Assembly: GCA_041861885.1 (NCBI GenBank)
Contig: JBGVUE010000001.1
Span: 1,662,001-1,726,000, forward strand
DNA from: Haloimpatiens sp. FM7315
Lineage (GTDB): Bacteria > Bacillota > Clostridia > Clostridiales > Clostridiaceae
Direction: 5' to 3'
Length of the DNA: 64,000 nucleotides
The notes beneath the pieces are model-generated. The model ran no database searches and had not been told where the DNA came from. It saw nothing but the letters and a program-made list of their open reading frames with translations. A program made the position numbers and the translations under genes. This document shows, piece after piece, positions 9,872 to 19,685 of this stretch (its first letter is position 1; every line of letters begins with the position of its first letter).

Positions 9872-10588
9872 TTAAAATTTATTTTTTTGCTTTTTTTCAT
9901 CATTATTTTGTTTATTAAGGTATTTACTATATAGATCTGGTCTTCTATCCTTAGTAATCCTTAAGGATTCCTCTTTTCTCCATTTTCTTATATTTTCATG
10001 GTGACCTGACAGTAAAACTTTAGGAACAGTTTTGCCCTCAAAACACTCAGGTCGTGTATATTGTGGATATTCAAGTAATCCATTGTAAAAAGACTCTTCC
10101 ATAAAGCTCTCAGAACTTGATAACACTCCAGGAGTTAACCTAGCTAGAGAATCTATGATTGGTATACAAGCCATTTCTCCACCAGTAAGTACAAAATCAC
10201 CTATAGAGATTTCTAAATCTATGTAATCATACACTCTCTCATCTATGCCTTCATAATGACCGCATAAAAAAACAAGATTTTCTTCTTTAGAAAGTTCAAG
10301 AGCTAAATTATGGCAGTATTTCCTTCCACGTGGGCCTAAATACACAATCTTTCCTCTATTGATTTCTTTTACCTTTTTTATAGCCTCTACTATAGGTTCT
10401 GGTGTCATAAGCATCCCAGCTCCACCACCATAAGGATAATCATCCACCTTTTTATGTTTATTTTTTGAATAATCACGTATATTATGTGTTCTTATACTTA
10501 TAATGTTTTTATCCATAGCCCTTCCTATAATACTATATTTAAAAACATCAAACATTTCAGGAAATAAAGTAAGAATATCAATATTCAT
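9872..10588 (-). CDS. trmD: tRNA (guanine-N1)-methyltransferase TrmD
   Basis: This enzyme methylates G37 in tRNAs reading CNN codons, which prevents +1 frameshifts. The SPOUT trefoil-knot motifs are present: [19 protein letters not shown] and [11 protein letters not shown]. About 238 residues, a normal length with a short basic tail. I place the start at ATG 10588 ([13 protein letters not shown], with AGGA 7 bases upstream), not the in-frame ATG at 10603 inside rimM. Only two bases separate it from the rimM stop, so the two are translationally linked. Confidence 0.97.
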   Translation of the reverse strand: MNIDILTLFPEMFDVFKYSIIGRAMDKNIISIRTHNIRDYSKNKHKKVDDYPYGGGAGMLMTPEPIVEAIKKVKEINRGKIVYLGPRGRKYCHNLALELSKEENLVFLCGHYEGIDERVYDYIDLEISIGDFVLTGGEMACIPIIDSLARLTPGVLSSSESFMEESFYNGLLEYPQYTRPECFEGKTVPKVLLSGHHENIRKWRKEESLRITKDRRPDLYSKYLNKQNNDEKKQKNKF

Positions 10589-10590
10589 TT

Positions 10591-11082
10591 CTATTCCTGC
10601 CATTCCCTAATTGGCTTTATAATTATTTTTAAATTATCCATATCAACATTAACTACTACATTTTTTAAAGCAGGCACTAATACTTCCTTGTCTCCCTTAA
10701 TCCAATACACGTCATTATTACCCGTTTTAATTACATCGTACATTTTTCCTATTTCAACACCCTCTGTATCAAAAACCTTGCAATTAAGTAAATCAGAAAT
10801 AAAATAGGAGTTTTCTTCTAGTGGAACGGCATCCTTCCTATTTATTTCCAAATATTTGCCTTTACATCTCATGGCATCATCCATTGAATTTATTCCTTCT
10901 ATTTTTAAAATAACCTTATCTTTTTGAAATTTTACAGATGTAATTGCTCTTTCTTGTCCATCCAATAAAACTCTCTTAAGATTTTTAAATCTATTTATGT
11001 CATCGGTTAGTGGGTTAACTTTAATTTCTCCCTGAATACCATGAGTATTTATTATTTGTCCAACTTTAAAATATTCTACCAT
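10591..11082 (-). CDS. rimM: 16S rRNA maturation protein RimM
   Basis: RimM binds S19 and assists assembly of the 30S head. It opens with [20 protein letters not shown], the typical RimM beta-barrel start, followed by the PRC-barrel part ([13 protein letters not shown] ... [13 protein letters not shown]). About 163 residues. The start at 11082 is chosen because AGGAGGTG lies 8 bases before it; the longer in-frame reading from 11139 runs through a hairpin and has no homologous sequence. It lies between khpA and trmD in the classic rpsP-khpA-rimM-trmD order. Confidence 0.96.
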   Translation of the reverse strand: MVEYFKVGQIINTHGIQGEIKVNPLTDDINRFKNLKRVLLDGQERAITSVKFQKDKVILKIEGINSMDDAMRCKGKYLEINRKDAVPLEENSYFISDLLNCKVFDTEGVEIGKMYDVIKTGNNDVYWIKGDKEVLVPALKNVVVNVDMDNLKIIIKPIREWQE

Positions 11083-11120
11083 TTTATCAGCACCTCCTAA
11101 TTTAAAATTAAATATTAAAT

Positions 11121-11145
11121 AAGAGTTAGGAATTCCCAACTCTTA
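11121..11145 (-). terminator. Hairpin between khpA and rimM
   Basis: AAGAGTT and AACTCTT arms, extended by GGAATTCC, form a strong stem, followed on the minus strand by an AU-rich stretch without a clear U run. It may attenuate or process the rpsP-khpA / rimM-trmD transcript. Confidence 0.4.
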
Positions 11146-11164
11146 TATTATGCCTCTTATGTAG

Positions 11165-11391
11165 TTATATTATTTCTACAACAACTCTTTTATTTTCTTT
11201 TATAGCTGCTGCTTTAATAACTGTTCGAATAGCCTTAGCTATTCTCCCTGTTTTCCTATGACTTTTCCCATATCTTCTGGTGAAACCTTCAATTCTAAAA
11301 TAATAGATTGTTCACCAGCGATTTCATTTACATTTACCATTTCTGGGTTGTCTACTAGTGATTTTGCTATAATTTCAAGCAATTGCTTCAT
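11165..11391 (-). CDS. khpA: KH-domain RNA-binding protein KhpA (frame broken once)
   Basis: A small single-KH-domain protein that, with KhpB/Jag, binds RNA and affects cell size in Gram-positives. It reads MKQLLEIIAKSLVDNPE, then the KH signature VIGKQGRIAKAIRTVIKAAA. The GxxG loop falls at the break: the raw frame stops after GKQGE, and one more G in the 3-C run at 11246-11248 (plus strand) restores the domain to the stop at 11165. About 75 residues after repair. Too short in each raw frame to be called without this repair. It lies between rpsP and rimM as expected. Confidence 0.9.
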
Positions 11392-11408
11392 TTAAAGCAC
11401 CCCCAGTA

Positions 11409-11666
11409 TTACTTTGTAATTTTTTCGTTGATACCAGTAACATTAAATAGTTTTTTAACTGTATCAGATGGTTGTGCACCATTGTTAACCCATTTAACTG
11501 CTTTCTCTTCATCAATCTTTACAGTGATTGGTTCTGTTGTTGGGTTGTAATATCCTATTTCATCGATGAATCTTCCATCTCTTGGACATCTAGAATCTGC
11601 AACAACAACTCTGTAGAAAGGAGCTTTTTTAGCACCCATTCTTCTTAATCTTATTTTAACTGCCAT
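11409..11666 (-). CDS. rpsP: 30S ribosomal protein S16
   Basis: 85 residues with the S16 signature [20 protein letters not shown] and the [19 protein letters not shown] stretch. S16 is an early 30S assembly protein. The ATG at 11666 is preceded by AGGAGG at proper spacing; an upstream in-frame GTG at 11675 lies inside that site and is rejected. It follows ffh after a 35-base gap. Confidence 0.98.
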   Translation of the reverse strand: MAVKIRLRRMGAKKAPFYRVVVADSRCPRDGRFIDEIGYYNPTTEPITVKIDEEKAVKWVNNGAQPSDTVKKLFNVTGINEKITK

Positions 11667-11701
11667 TAATTTCACCTCCTTTTAAGTGTATATATATGCT
11701 A

Positions 11702-13051
11702 TTAGAAAGGTAACTTTCCAAATAATCCTTTTTTAAATCCCTTTTGCATGTTTTTCATCTGCTTCATCATCTTTTTACTCATTTCAAACTGTTTCAATAG
11801 TTTATTTACTTCTTGAATTCCTGTTCCAGAACCCTTAGCAATTCTCTTCTTTCTAGAAGAAGAGGAAGTAATCAAAGTAGGATTTTTTCTTTCTTTTTTA
11901 GTCATAGAATTTATAATAGCCTCTACTTTGCCCATATCTTTTTCACTTTGTTCTAAATTAATTCCCTTAAGCTGATTAGAGTTAAAACCTGGCATCATTT
12001 CCATAACTTTTGCAATTGGTCCCATCTTTTTCATTTGCTTCATGGCCTCTAAAAAGTCTTCAAAATTGAACTCGTTGCTAAGCATTCTGTTTCCAATTTC
12101 TTCAGCTTTCTTTTCATCTATAGACTGTTGTGCCTTTTCAATAAGAGACAAAACATCTCCCATGCCTAAGATTCTAGAAGCCATTCTGTCCGGGTGAAAA
12201 ACTTCGATTTCATTCATTTTTTCACCTATACCTACAAATTTAATAGATTTTCCTGTAATAGCTTTAATAGAAAGTGCAGCGCCTCCCCTAGTGTCTCCAT
12301 CTAGTTTAGTTAGCACAACTCCTGATACATCAAGTTTTTCGTTAAAACTTTCAGCCACATTTACAGCATCTTGGCCTGTCATAGAATCTACTACTAGAAG
12401 AATTTCATTTGGATTAACACTACTCTTTATATTTTGCAATTCCCCCATTAGTTCTTCATCTATGTGTAGTCGTCCTGCTGTATCAATGATAACCACATTA
12501 TTTCCATTACTCTTAGCATGTTCAATAGATGCCTTTGCAATATCCAAAGGATTAACCTTATCGCCCATGGTAAATACAGGTATATCTATAGAATTTCCTA
12601 CAACTTGAAGCTGTTTAATAGCTGCTGGTCTGTACACATCACAAGCTACCAATAAAGGTTTCTTGTTTTTCTTTTTTACCTGAAGTGCTAATTTTCCTGC
12701 CATAGTAGTTTTACCAGCACCTTGAAGACCAACAAGCATGATTACAGTAAGTCCATTAGTTGAGTAGTTTATTTTAGTTTCAGTTTTTCCCATCAAATTA
12801 GTTAACTCTTCATTAACTATTTTTACAACTTGCTGAGCTGGAGTCAAACTTTCCATTACTTCTTTTCCAAGACTCTTATCGCTTACCTTCTTTACAAAGT
12901 CTTTAACTATCTTATAATTAACATCTGCCTCTAGCAATGCAAGTTTTACTTCTCTCATAGCTTCCTTAATATCTTTTTCAGAAAGCTTTCCCTTACCTTT
13001 TAACTTTTTTAATGTTTCTTGTAATTTAGAAGCTAAACCTTCAAATGCCAT
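11702..13051 (-). CDS. ffh: Signal recognition particle protein Ffh (SRP54)
   Basis: The GTPase of SRP that binds signal sequences and 4.5S/6S RNA for co-translational targeting. Order: N helical domain, G1 GLQGAGKTTMAGKLA (about 105), G2 DVYRPAA, G3 DTAGRL, G4 TKLDGDTRGG, and a methionine-rich M domain with MPGF at about 370 and the C-terminal MKQMKNMQKG. About 449 residues. The start at 13051 has AGGAGG 7 bases upstream. That site overlaps the end of ylxM, whose product accompanies Ffh. Confidence 0.98.
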   Translation of the reverse strand: MAFEGLASKLQETLKKLKGKGKLSEKDIKEAMREVKLALLEADVNYKIVKDFVKKVSDKSLGKEVMESLTPAQQVVKIVNEELTNLMGKTETKINYSTNGLTVIMLVGLQGAGKTTMAGKLALQVKKKNKKPLLVACDVYRPAAIKQLQVVGNSIDIPVFTMGDKVNPLDIAKASIEHAKSNGNNVVIIDTAGRLHIDEELMGELQNIKSSVNPNEILLVVDSMTGQDAVNVAESFNEKLDVSGVVLTKLDGDTRGGAALSIKAITGKSIKFVGIGEKMNEIEVFHPDRMASRILGMGDVLSLIEKAQQSIDEKKAEEIGNRMLSNEFNFEDFLEAMKQMKKMGPIAKVMEMMPGFNSNQLKGINLEQSEKDMGKVEAIINSMTKKERKNPTLITSSSSRKKRIAKGSGTGIQEVNKLLKQFEMSKKMMKQMKNMQKGFKKGLFGKLPF

Positions 13052-13061
13052 TGTCGACCTC

Positions 13062-13411
13062 CTAAATACTAACAATATCTTCTTTTATATCAAAAAGAAT
13101 TTTCTTACTATCTTCTTGTGAAATATTGTCTGCTAATTTATTTATACTACTAATTATTTTATTAATTTTTTCTCTTTTTGTATGTGCTTATTTAAAAGTA
13201 ACAATTTGCTTTCATATTCTGTCAAGAGTTTATAACAACGCTTTGTAATATCATAAATTGCTTGTCTTGATGTGTTTGTAATCTCTGATATTTCAGACAG
13301 AGACAAATCATCATTATAATACAAATCCATTATATCTCTTTGTTTGCAAGTTAAAAGACTTCCATAAAAATCTAATAACATTGAAATTTCCACTCTTTTT
13401 TCCACATACAT
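13062..13411 (-). CDS. ylxM: YlxM/p13-like HTH protein (frame broken near C-terminus)
   Basis: A small helix-turn-helix protein co-transcribed with ffh; in streptococci and Bacillus it modulates SRP. The sigma-70-region-4-like helix is [20 protein letters not shown]. The raw frame stops at 13154. One base added in the 6-T run at 13166-13171 gives the normal tail, ending IKEDIVSI, with a stop at 13062-13064. About 116 residues. The start is taken at ATG 13411; upstream in-frame TTG and GTG codons are possible, as the SD is weak. Confidence 0.87.
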
Positions 13412-13428
13412 CACCAACTCACAAAACT

Positions 13429-13457
13429 ATATTATCAAATATCTAAGTACCTGTCAA
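13429..13457 (-). promoter_or_regulatory. Consensus sigma-A promoter of the ylxM-ffh operon
   Basis: A perfect TTGACA (minus strand, 13452-13457) and TAATAT (13429-13434) with a 17-base spacer lie just upstream of ylxM. This is one of the strongest promoters in the window, and its -35 lies inside a palindrome (see next entry). Confidence 0.8.
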
Positions 13458-13476
13458 GTATTTTTACTTAACAGGT
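13449..13476. repeat. 12-bp-arm palindrome overlapping the ylxM -35
   Basis: Arms ACCTGTCAAGTA (13449-13460) and TACTTAACAGGT (13465-13476), with a 4-T centre, match at 11 of 12 positions plus a G-U in RNA. On the minus strand it follows ftsY by about 10 bases but lacks a U run, while the plus strand has T7 after it. It could be an ftsY terminator stem, an operator for a repressor, or both. Confidence 0.6.
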
Positions 13477-13485
13477 ATAATTTTT

Positions 13486-14394
13486 TTAAAATAATGCTTC
13501 AACAAATTCTTCAGCATTGAAAGGTTGCAAGTCATCTATGCCTTCACCTACTCCAATATATTTTACAGGTATATTAAGCACATCTTTAATTGAAATTACA
13601 ACCCCGCCTTTAGCAGTCCCATCTAATTTAGTAAGTATTATTCCATCTATATTACACACTTCTGTAAACAATTTTGCTTGCTGAACCCCATTTTGTCCAG
13701 TAGTTGCATCAATTACCAGTAAAGTTTCTTTATTTCCCACAGTAAATTCTTTTTCTATTATTCTGTTGATTTTTTCTAATTCATTCATTAAATTTTTCTT
13801 ATTGTGAAGTCTTCCTGCAGTATCACAAATTAAAACCTCAGCATTTCTAGCTTTGGCTGCTTGAACCGCATCGAAAACTACTGCCGCAGGATCTGATCCC
13901 TCTTGATGTTTTATTATATCTACTCCCGCTCTCCTTCCCCAAATTTCTAATTGATCTATAGCCGCTGCTCTAAAAGTGTCCGCTGCCGCTATAAGTACTT
14001 TTTTCCCTTCTTTTTTAAAATTATTCGATATTTTACCAATAGAAGTTGTTTTACCAACTCCATTCACACCTATAATTAAAATAACTTTAGGATACTCTTC
14101 ATTTTCTAAAGAAATTTTACCAACCAACATATCTTTTAATATTTCTTTCAAACAAGGTTTTATTAAAGCAGGATCTTTAATTCTTTCATTCTTAACCTTT
14201 TCTTTTAATGTCTCCATTATCTTTAAAGTAGTATCTACACCTATGTCTGCAGTTATCAGAATTTCTTCCAAATTTTCATATAGATCTTCATCAATTGTTA
14301 CAGCTAGGTTTAACATATCCCCTACTTTATTGCTAAGTCCATCTCTAGTTTTTGCTAAACCCTCTTTTAACTTATTAAAAAATCCTCCAAACAT
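13486..14394 (-). CDS. ftsY: Signal recognition particle receptor FtsY
   Basis: The membrane-associated SRP receptor GTPase. Motifs: G1 GVNGVGKTTSIGKI, G2 DTFRAAAIDQL, DTAGRLHNK, G4 TKLDGTAKGG, and the closing GVGEGIDDLQPFNAEEFVEALF. The N-terminus is short (302 residues), lacking the long acidic A domain, as in other clostridia. The start at ATG 14394 has GGAG 8 bases upstream; the ATG at 14403 is too close to the site. It follows smc after 24 bases, and the smc-ftsY order is the standard one. Confidence 0.98.
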   Translation of the reverse strand: MFGGFFNKLKEGLAKTRDGLSNKVGDMLNLAVTIDEDLYENLEEILITADIGVDTTLKIMETLKEKVKNERIKDPALIKPCLKEILKDMLVGKISLENEEYPKVILIIGVNGVGKTTSIGKISNNFKKEGKKVLIAAADTFRAAAIDQLEIWGRRAGVDIIKHQEGSDPAAVVFDAVQAAKARNAEVLICDTAGRLHNKKNLMNELEKINRIIEKEFTVGNKETLLVIDATTGQNGVQQAKLFTEVCNIDGIILTKLDGTAKGGVVISIKDVLNIPVKYIGVGEGIDDLQPFNAEEFVEALF

Positions 14395-14418
14395 TGCATT
14401 CACTCCTTACAACTCAAA

Positions 14419-17400
14419 TTATTTACTTAAATTTATTGAAACTACTTTGGAAACACCTTTCTCCTGCATAGTTACACCATACATAACATCACTTGCTTCC
14501 ATAGTTCCTTTTCTATGTGTAATTACTATAAATTGAACATCATTAGCAAAGGCTTTTAAGAATTCTGCATATCTTATTACATTAGCGTCATCTAGAGCAG
14601 CCTCTATCTCATCTAGAATACAAAATGGTGTAGGCTTCATTTTAAGTATAGCAAATAACAGTGCAATAGCTGATAAAACTTTTTCTCCTCCAGACATTAG
14701 GTTTATGTTTTGAAGCTTTTTTCCTGGCGGTTCAACTTTTATATCTATATTGCAATTCAGTTCGTCACCTTCGCCCAAAATCAAGTCTCCTTTTCCACCT
14801 TTAAATAATTCCATAAAAGTTTCATTAAAATAAATTCTTAATTTAGCAAAATTCTCATTAAAAATACTTCTCATCTTTTCTGTCATATGTTTTATTACTT
14901 CTATAAGCTCATTTTTTGCATTAACTAAGTCCTCTTTTTGAGCTGTCATAAATTCAAATTTTTCTTTTATTTCTTCATATTCTTCTATAGCTTTTAAATT
15001 TACAACACCTAATTTTGATATCTCAGATTTTATTTCAGATATCTCATCCTTTACTTTATTTTTATCTATAATCTCTTCTTTATAATCTAATGCTTCTGCA
15101 TAAGTCATTTGGAATTCATCGTTTAACTTTGAATATAAGCTTTCCCTCTCAGTTTCATATCTCGTATAAGATAATTGATTCTTATGAACTTCTTTCTCTT
15201 TATTTGAAACAATTAAATCTATATCCTGTATTTTTCCTTTATAACTTTCAATTTTCTCTTTTATCTTTATTTTTTCCATATCTTTTTCATCAAATTCTTT
15301 TTCCATTGTATCTAAAAGTTCTAGAATATCTTTAATTTTAACTTTGTTTTTTAAAATTTCTTCTTCATTTATTTTCCTTTGAGATATGCTATCATTAATT
15401 TCTTTTTCTAAAACCTTTAAAGATTTTTCACCATATTCTATGTCTTTGACAATTCTTCCAAGCTCACTAATTTGATTATTTACGCTCTCATCAATTTGTG
15501 CTTTTTTTATTCGAAATTCAGTTAGGTCTTCCTTGTGTTTTTCTATGGATTTTAATCTATCCTTTAATTTAAGCTCTAGTTTTTTTATTTCTAAATCATT
15601 TACTTTTTCACTTGCTTTAAGTTCTTCCATAGTTTTATGAAGATTTGTTATTTCATTGTTTTTAAAACCTAACTTTTCCTCTAACCTATTAATTTCATTA
15701 GTAGATAGTTGAAGACTTTTAAAAAGTTTTTCTAATTCTTTTTCAAGTTCATCTATCTTGCCTTCAACTTTTGTCATCTCAATATTTTCATAATGTATTT
15801 CATCTTTTAAGTTTAAAAACTCATCATCTAATTTTTTTATTTTAGAAATTCCATCTTCAATGTTATCAGAGGTTTCTATTATAATTTTATTTAGTTTCTG
15901 AGTTTCAAGTTTTAATTCTTCTATTTCTCTTTTTCTGCTCATTATACTAATGTTTTTATGATATATGCTACCACCAGTTAGCGCTCCTCCTGGATTTACA
16001 ACTTCTCCATCTAAAGTTACTATTTTAAACCTATAATTCACTAATTTAGCGATTTTTAGAGCTACATCTAAATTAGATGTTACTATGGTTCTACCCAAAA
16101 CATACTCTATAACATTTTTAAATTCAGGATTATAATCCACAAGTTCACTTGCCACGCCAATATACCCAGTAAATTCTTTTAAATCCTTAGTTACTGTTAA
16201 AGTTTTTCCACGAATTATATTCAATGGTAAAAAAGTAGCTCTACCTAATTTGTTTTTCTTCAAATACTCAATAAGCTCTTTTGCAACATAATCATTTTTG
16301 GTAATTATATTGGAAATAGAAGCCCCTAATGCAATTTCCACTGCAGTTTCTAATTCTTTTTTTACCTCAATTACTTCTCCTAATATATTACAATCACTTT
16401 TCTGTATTTTTAAAGATTCTCTATCTATATTATTCATTAATAGTTTTACTGTTTTATTATAACCTTCATATTGTTTTTCTAAATTAATTAATATATTTTT
16501 ATTTGCATCAGAAATATTGAATTTTTTATTATAAATCTTTAATTGATCTTCCATATGCTTTTTACTACTATTTAGTGCAGCAATACTTGACTTAGCATTT
16601 TTAGCTTTATCGTTATACTCTTTTATTCTATTTAGTATTTGAAGTTTTTTATCATTTAATATCGCTTTGGTATTTACGTTTATTTTTATTGAATTATCAT
16701 AACCCAAACAAGAATCTTTTATATCTATAATTTTTTTATTTAATTCCTTAGTTTCACTAGTCAAAATTACTTCTTTATTTCTACATTCCGTAATTTCTCC
16801 AGCTATATCTATTTGTGAATCTTTTAGAGAATTCAGTAACTTTTCATCCTCTGAGATTTCCGAACTAAATTCCAAAAGATTTTTTTCTAAATCCAAAATT
16901 CTATCATTAAGTTCTAATTGTAACTTTTGATTTTCCTGTAACTTATCTTCTTTTTTATTTCTTTCTTCTTTATAGTTTTTTATATCTTTTTCAATTTCCT
17001 TTAATTTTAAGGAATTCTTATTTTCAATAATTTTAAAGTTATTTATTCTTTCATGTAAAATGTTAATTTTACTTAAAGCATCTTTATGATCAGACTTATT
17101 ATTGTAATATTTCTTTTTTCTTCTTCTATATAGTTTTCCAGTTCTTGTAATCTGCATATAACATCTTCTTTTTCTAAATCAAACTTTTTTTACAGCTATC
17201 ATTTAAGGAAATTTCATTTTCCATTTCATTTATAGTTTTTTTTAGTTCACTTAATTTCTGCTCTAACTCTTTTATACTATGAGTTACTATATTTATTTCT
17301 CTTGTTTTTAATTTTTCAGATAGCTTCAAAAATTCCTTAGCTTTATTTTTTTCAATTTCCAAAGGTATTATTCTTTCACCATAAGTAGTTAATATATCTT

Positions 17401-17973
17401 GAATTCTAGTTAAATTCTGCTGTGAATTTTCAAGTTTTTTCTCTGCTTCTTCCTTTCTAGTCTTAAACTTTACAATACCTGCAGCTTCTTCAAGTAATCT
17501 TCTTCTATCCTCTGGTCTCCCACTTAAAATAGCATCTATTTTTCCTTGTCCAATTATAGAATACCCTTCCTTACCTATTCCAGTATCCATAAATAATTCT
17601 TGAATATCTTTAAGTCTACATTTTGAATTATTAATACTATACTCACTTTCTCCTGATCTATATAGCCTTCTAGACACAGTTACGTAAGAGTAATTAATTG
17701 GAAGTTCATTGTCTCTATTGTCTAAAGTTAAAGAGACCTGGGATAATCCTACAGGTTTTCTATACTGAGTACCTGCAAATATCACATCTTCCATTTTCCC
17801 CCTCTAAGTGTTTTTATACTTTGCTCTCCTAAAACCCATCGAACTGCATCTGATATATTACTCTTACCACTTCCATTAGGACCAACCACCGTGGTAATTC
17901 CTTTATTAAAAATAATCTCTGTCTTGTCAGCAAAAGATTTAAAACCTCTTATCTCTAGTGATTTTAAAAACAT
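14419..17973 (-). CDS. smc: Chromosome partition protein SMC (three frame breaks)
   Basis: The condensin ATPase that compacts and separates chromosomes with ScpA/ScpB. The N-terminus has Walker [21 protein letters not shown]. Long coiled coils flank a hinge (about residues 510-660, GALTGGS near the end). The C-terminus has the signature [17 protein letters not shown] and Walker [16 protein letters not shown]. About 1185 residues after repair. Single-base repairs lie in the T4 run 17794-17797, the T7 run 17185-17191 and the T6 run 17114-17119; together they give a continuous protein through [13 protein letters not shown] functional smc is expected, so the breaks are probably sequence errors. 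Confidence 0.95.
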
Positions 17974-18004
17974 GTTCCTTCTCTCCTATTATTTATTTTC
18001 ATGC

Positions 18005-18100
18005 CTAACTAAAAATAGCTGGTATCAATGTAAAAATAAATATTACGATTATAACATAAACCATTATCTTGGTCATTTTCTCTCTTTTCTCTTTCTTCAT
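18005..18100 (-). CDS. 31-residue single-pass membrane protein, DUF4044-like
   Basis: A tiny ORF below normal cut-offs. It begins [13 protein letters not shown], a very basic stretch, followed by one hydrophobic helix ([17 protein letters not shown]) to the end. A clear SD (GGAAGTGA) lies upstream of the ATG. The charged start plus single TM matches the short DUF4044 proteins that many Firmicutes carry near smc or rnc. It lies 31 bases upstream of the smc start, on the same strand, so it may share the smc transcript. Function unknown. Confidence 0.7.
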   Translation of the reverse strand: MKKEKREKMTKIMVYVIIVIFIFTLIPAIFS

Positions 18101-18228
18101 TATATCACTTCCTATAATATAAATTTTACCTTACTAGTTTATAGTAAATTATAATAAATATCAACTTTTATACTAACTTTAATTTATAAAATAAGAAACG
18201 GATTATAACTACCTTAAAAAAAGTATAC

Positions 18229-18247
18229 AATTTAAATAAGCTCTCAA
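18229..18247. repeat. 19-bp direct repeat, copy 1
   Basis: AATTTAAATAAGCTCTCAA occurs identically here and at 20477-20495. This copy includes one arm of the terminator-like stem after spoVS. Confidence 0.7.
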
Positions 18248-18267
18248 GGTTCACACCACGAGAGCTT
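18229..18267 (-). terminator. Terminator-like stem after spoVS
   Basis: AAGCTCTC (18238-18245) and GAGAGCTT (18260-18267) form an 8-base stem around a 14-base loop on the minus strand downstream of spoVS. The following U-rich stretch is broken, with a solid U run only about 15 bases later. Probable terminator. Confidence 0.6.
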
Positions 18268-18285
18268 ACAGAATTAAATCTACTT

Positions 18286-18546
18286 TTATCTAGATTCAAC
18301 TATCAACTTTATTGCAGTTCTTTCTTCACCGTCAATATCAATTTGCGAAAATGCAGGTATAGTTACAAGATCTATTCCATTTGGAGCTACAAATCCTCTT
18401 GCTATAGCAATCGCTTTTACAGCTTGATTTACTGATCCTGCACCTATTGCCTGAATCTCTGCAACTTTGTTATCCCTTACAATAGCTGCTAAAGCCCCTG
18501 CCACTGATTTTGGAGAAGATTGCGCTGATACTTTTAATACTTCCAT
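18286..18546 (-). CDS. spoVS: Stage V sporulation protein S
   Basis: 86 residues, almost identical to the very conserved SpoVS family: MEVLKVSAQSSPKSVAGALA, AIGAGSVNQAVKAIAIARGF and TIPAFSQIDIDGEERTAIKL. It has an Alba-like fold and is probably a nucleic-acid binder. In Bacillus it is needed for passage beyond stage V and is controlled by sigma-H. A GGGAGG site precedes the ATG. The upstream sigma-H promoter is unusually well conserved here. It lies 44 bases after the radical SAM gene. Confidence 0.97.
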   Translation of the reverse strand: MEVLKVSAQSSPKSVAGALAAIVRDNKVAEIQAIGAGSVNQAVKAIAIARGFVAPNGIDLVTIPAFSQIDIDGEERTAIKLIVESR

Positions 18547-18590
18547 AATTATATTCCTCCCTATAAAAATAATTAATGCTCTTATAGAGA

Positions 18591-19685
18591 TTATATTCTA
18601 TATAAACATTCTATATCCTTTTTTATACTTTTTTGTACATAATTATAAAAAGACATCTTGTTACAATTATCGTCTATATTCAGTATAATATTTCCTCTTG
18701 CAAGTTTGCAATCTTGATGTATTTTAATTTTAGATGTAGAAAATTGTTTTATAATGTCGTTAAAAAATTGTTTTTTATTAGCATATAATTTAGAAATATC
18801 TCTAGGATTTACTTCTATACTTAAATTACTAAATTTCTTATTTCTAATTTCATCATAAATCATATCACTATAAATGCTTCCCTCTACAAGTTCTCTAAAA
18901 GATGGATGAAAAGGTCCTGCAACTAATTCTTTACCCACATTTATCTCGTCAGTTGGCTGAAGTCCTATTCTTATAACATTTATATTATTTCCCATAAGCA
19001 TCCCGTAAACATCTTTACAAATTTCAACTGCCTGTTCCAAAGAATAAGGTTTATAGACCCCGCTTTTGCACATTTCTTCCATAGGTGTATGTTTAATTAC
19101 TAATGCAGGGTATATTCTAGATATATCAGGGGCCATTTCAATTACTTTTTTTGTAGTTTCTATATCTTTTTTAAAATTATCTCCAGGAAGCCCCAACATA
19201 ATTTGATGACCTAGGGTAAATCCATATTTTTTAATTAAATTAGATGCATTATATACATCTTCTACACTGTGTCCCCTTGAGGATTTTAATAAAACTTCAT
19301 CGTCTAAAGATTGAACACCTAATTCAATTATATCAGCATCATATTTTTTTAAATTATCTAATATTTTTTCATCTATACAATCTGGCCTAGTTGACATTCT
19401 AATAAAGTCTATTTTACCTTCTTTTTTATATCTACTTGCAACGTCTAGTAGTTCATTCTGTCTATTTATATCAATTGCAGTAAATGATCCTCCAAAAAAG
19501 GATACTTCAACCGTTGCATTTTCAGAATTAATAGTTTTTAAATATTCTTCTATTGTCTTTTTTACAAACTCTCCATTTACATTGTTTTGAAATCCAGTAA
19601 TACTTCTTTGATTACAAAACACACAGTTATGTGGACACCCTTCGTGAGGCACAAATATTGGTATAATATAATGAGTTTTTCCCAT
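18591..19685 (-). CDS. Radical SAM protein (Elp3-like domain)
   Basis: About 364 residues with an early iron-sulfur motif CPHNCVFC (CX3CX2C), then FFGGSFTAID, RPDCIDEKIL, ELGVQSLDDEVL and HQIMLGLPGD, the Elp3/MiaB/NifB-type radical SAM barrel. Homologues next to rnc and smc are widespread in clostridia. The substrate is unknown; it lacks the acetyltransferase domain of true Elp3. The start at ATG 19685 overlaps the rnc stop (TGATG) behind an AGGAGAG site, so translation is coupled to rnc. The longer in-frame reading from 19706 lies within rnc. Confidence 0.88.
   Translation of the reverse strand: MGKTHYIIPIFVPHEGCPHNCVFCNQRSITGFQNNVNGEFVKKTIEEYLKTINSENATVEVSFFGGSFTAIDINRQNELLDVASRYKKEGKIDFIRMSTRPDCIDEKILDNLKKYDADIIELGVQSLDDEVLLKSSRGHSVEDVYNASNLIKKYGFTLGHQIMLGLPGDNFKKDIETTKKVIEMAPDISRIYPALVIKHTPMEEMCKSGVYKPYSLEQAVEICKDVYGMLMGNNINVIRIGLQPTDEINVGKELVAGPFHPSFRELVEGSIYSDMIYDEIRNKKFSNLSIEVNPRDISKLYANKKQFFNDIIKQFSTSKIKIHQDCKLARGNIILNIDDNCNKMSFYNYVQKSIKKDIECLYRI
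18593..18621 (-). promoter_or_regulatory. Sigma-H-type promoter of spoVS
   Basis: The minus strand has AAAGGATAT (18613-18621), 11 bases, then ATAGAATAT (18593-18601). This fits the published sigma-H consensus RnAGGAwWW-N11/12-RnnGAAT at every defined position. It lies in the last codons of the upstream gene, about 47 bases before the spoVS start. Confidence 0.75.

Noticed and set aside
13976..14536. 186-residue plus-strand frame over ftsY and the end of smc
   Set aside because: Reverse-strand shadow of conserved FtsY/SMC motifs; Ser/Phe/Pro-rich reading with no family pattern.
14419..17973. smc as a pseudogene
   Set aside because: All three breaks are single-base losses in A/T runs and the motifs on both sides are intact, as in many other essential genes here.
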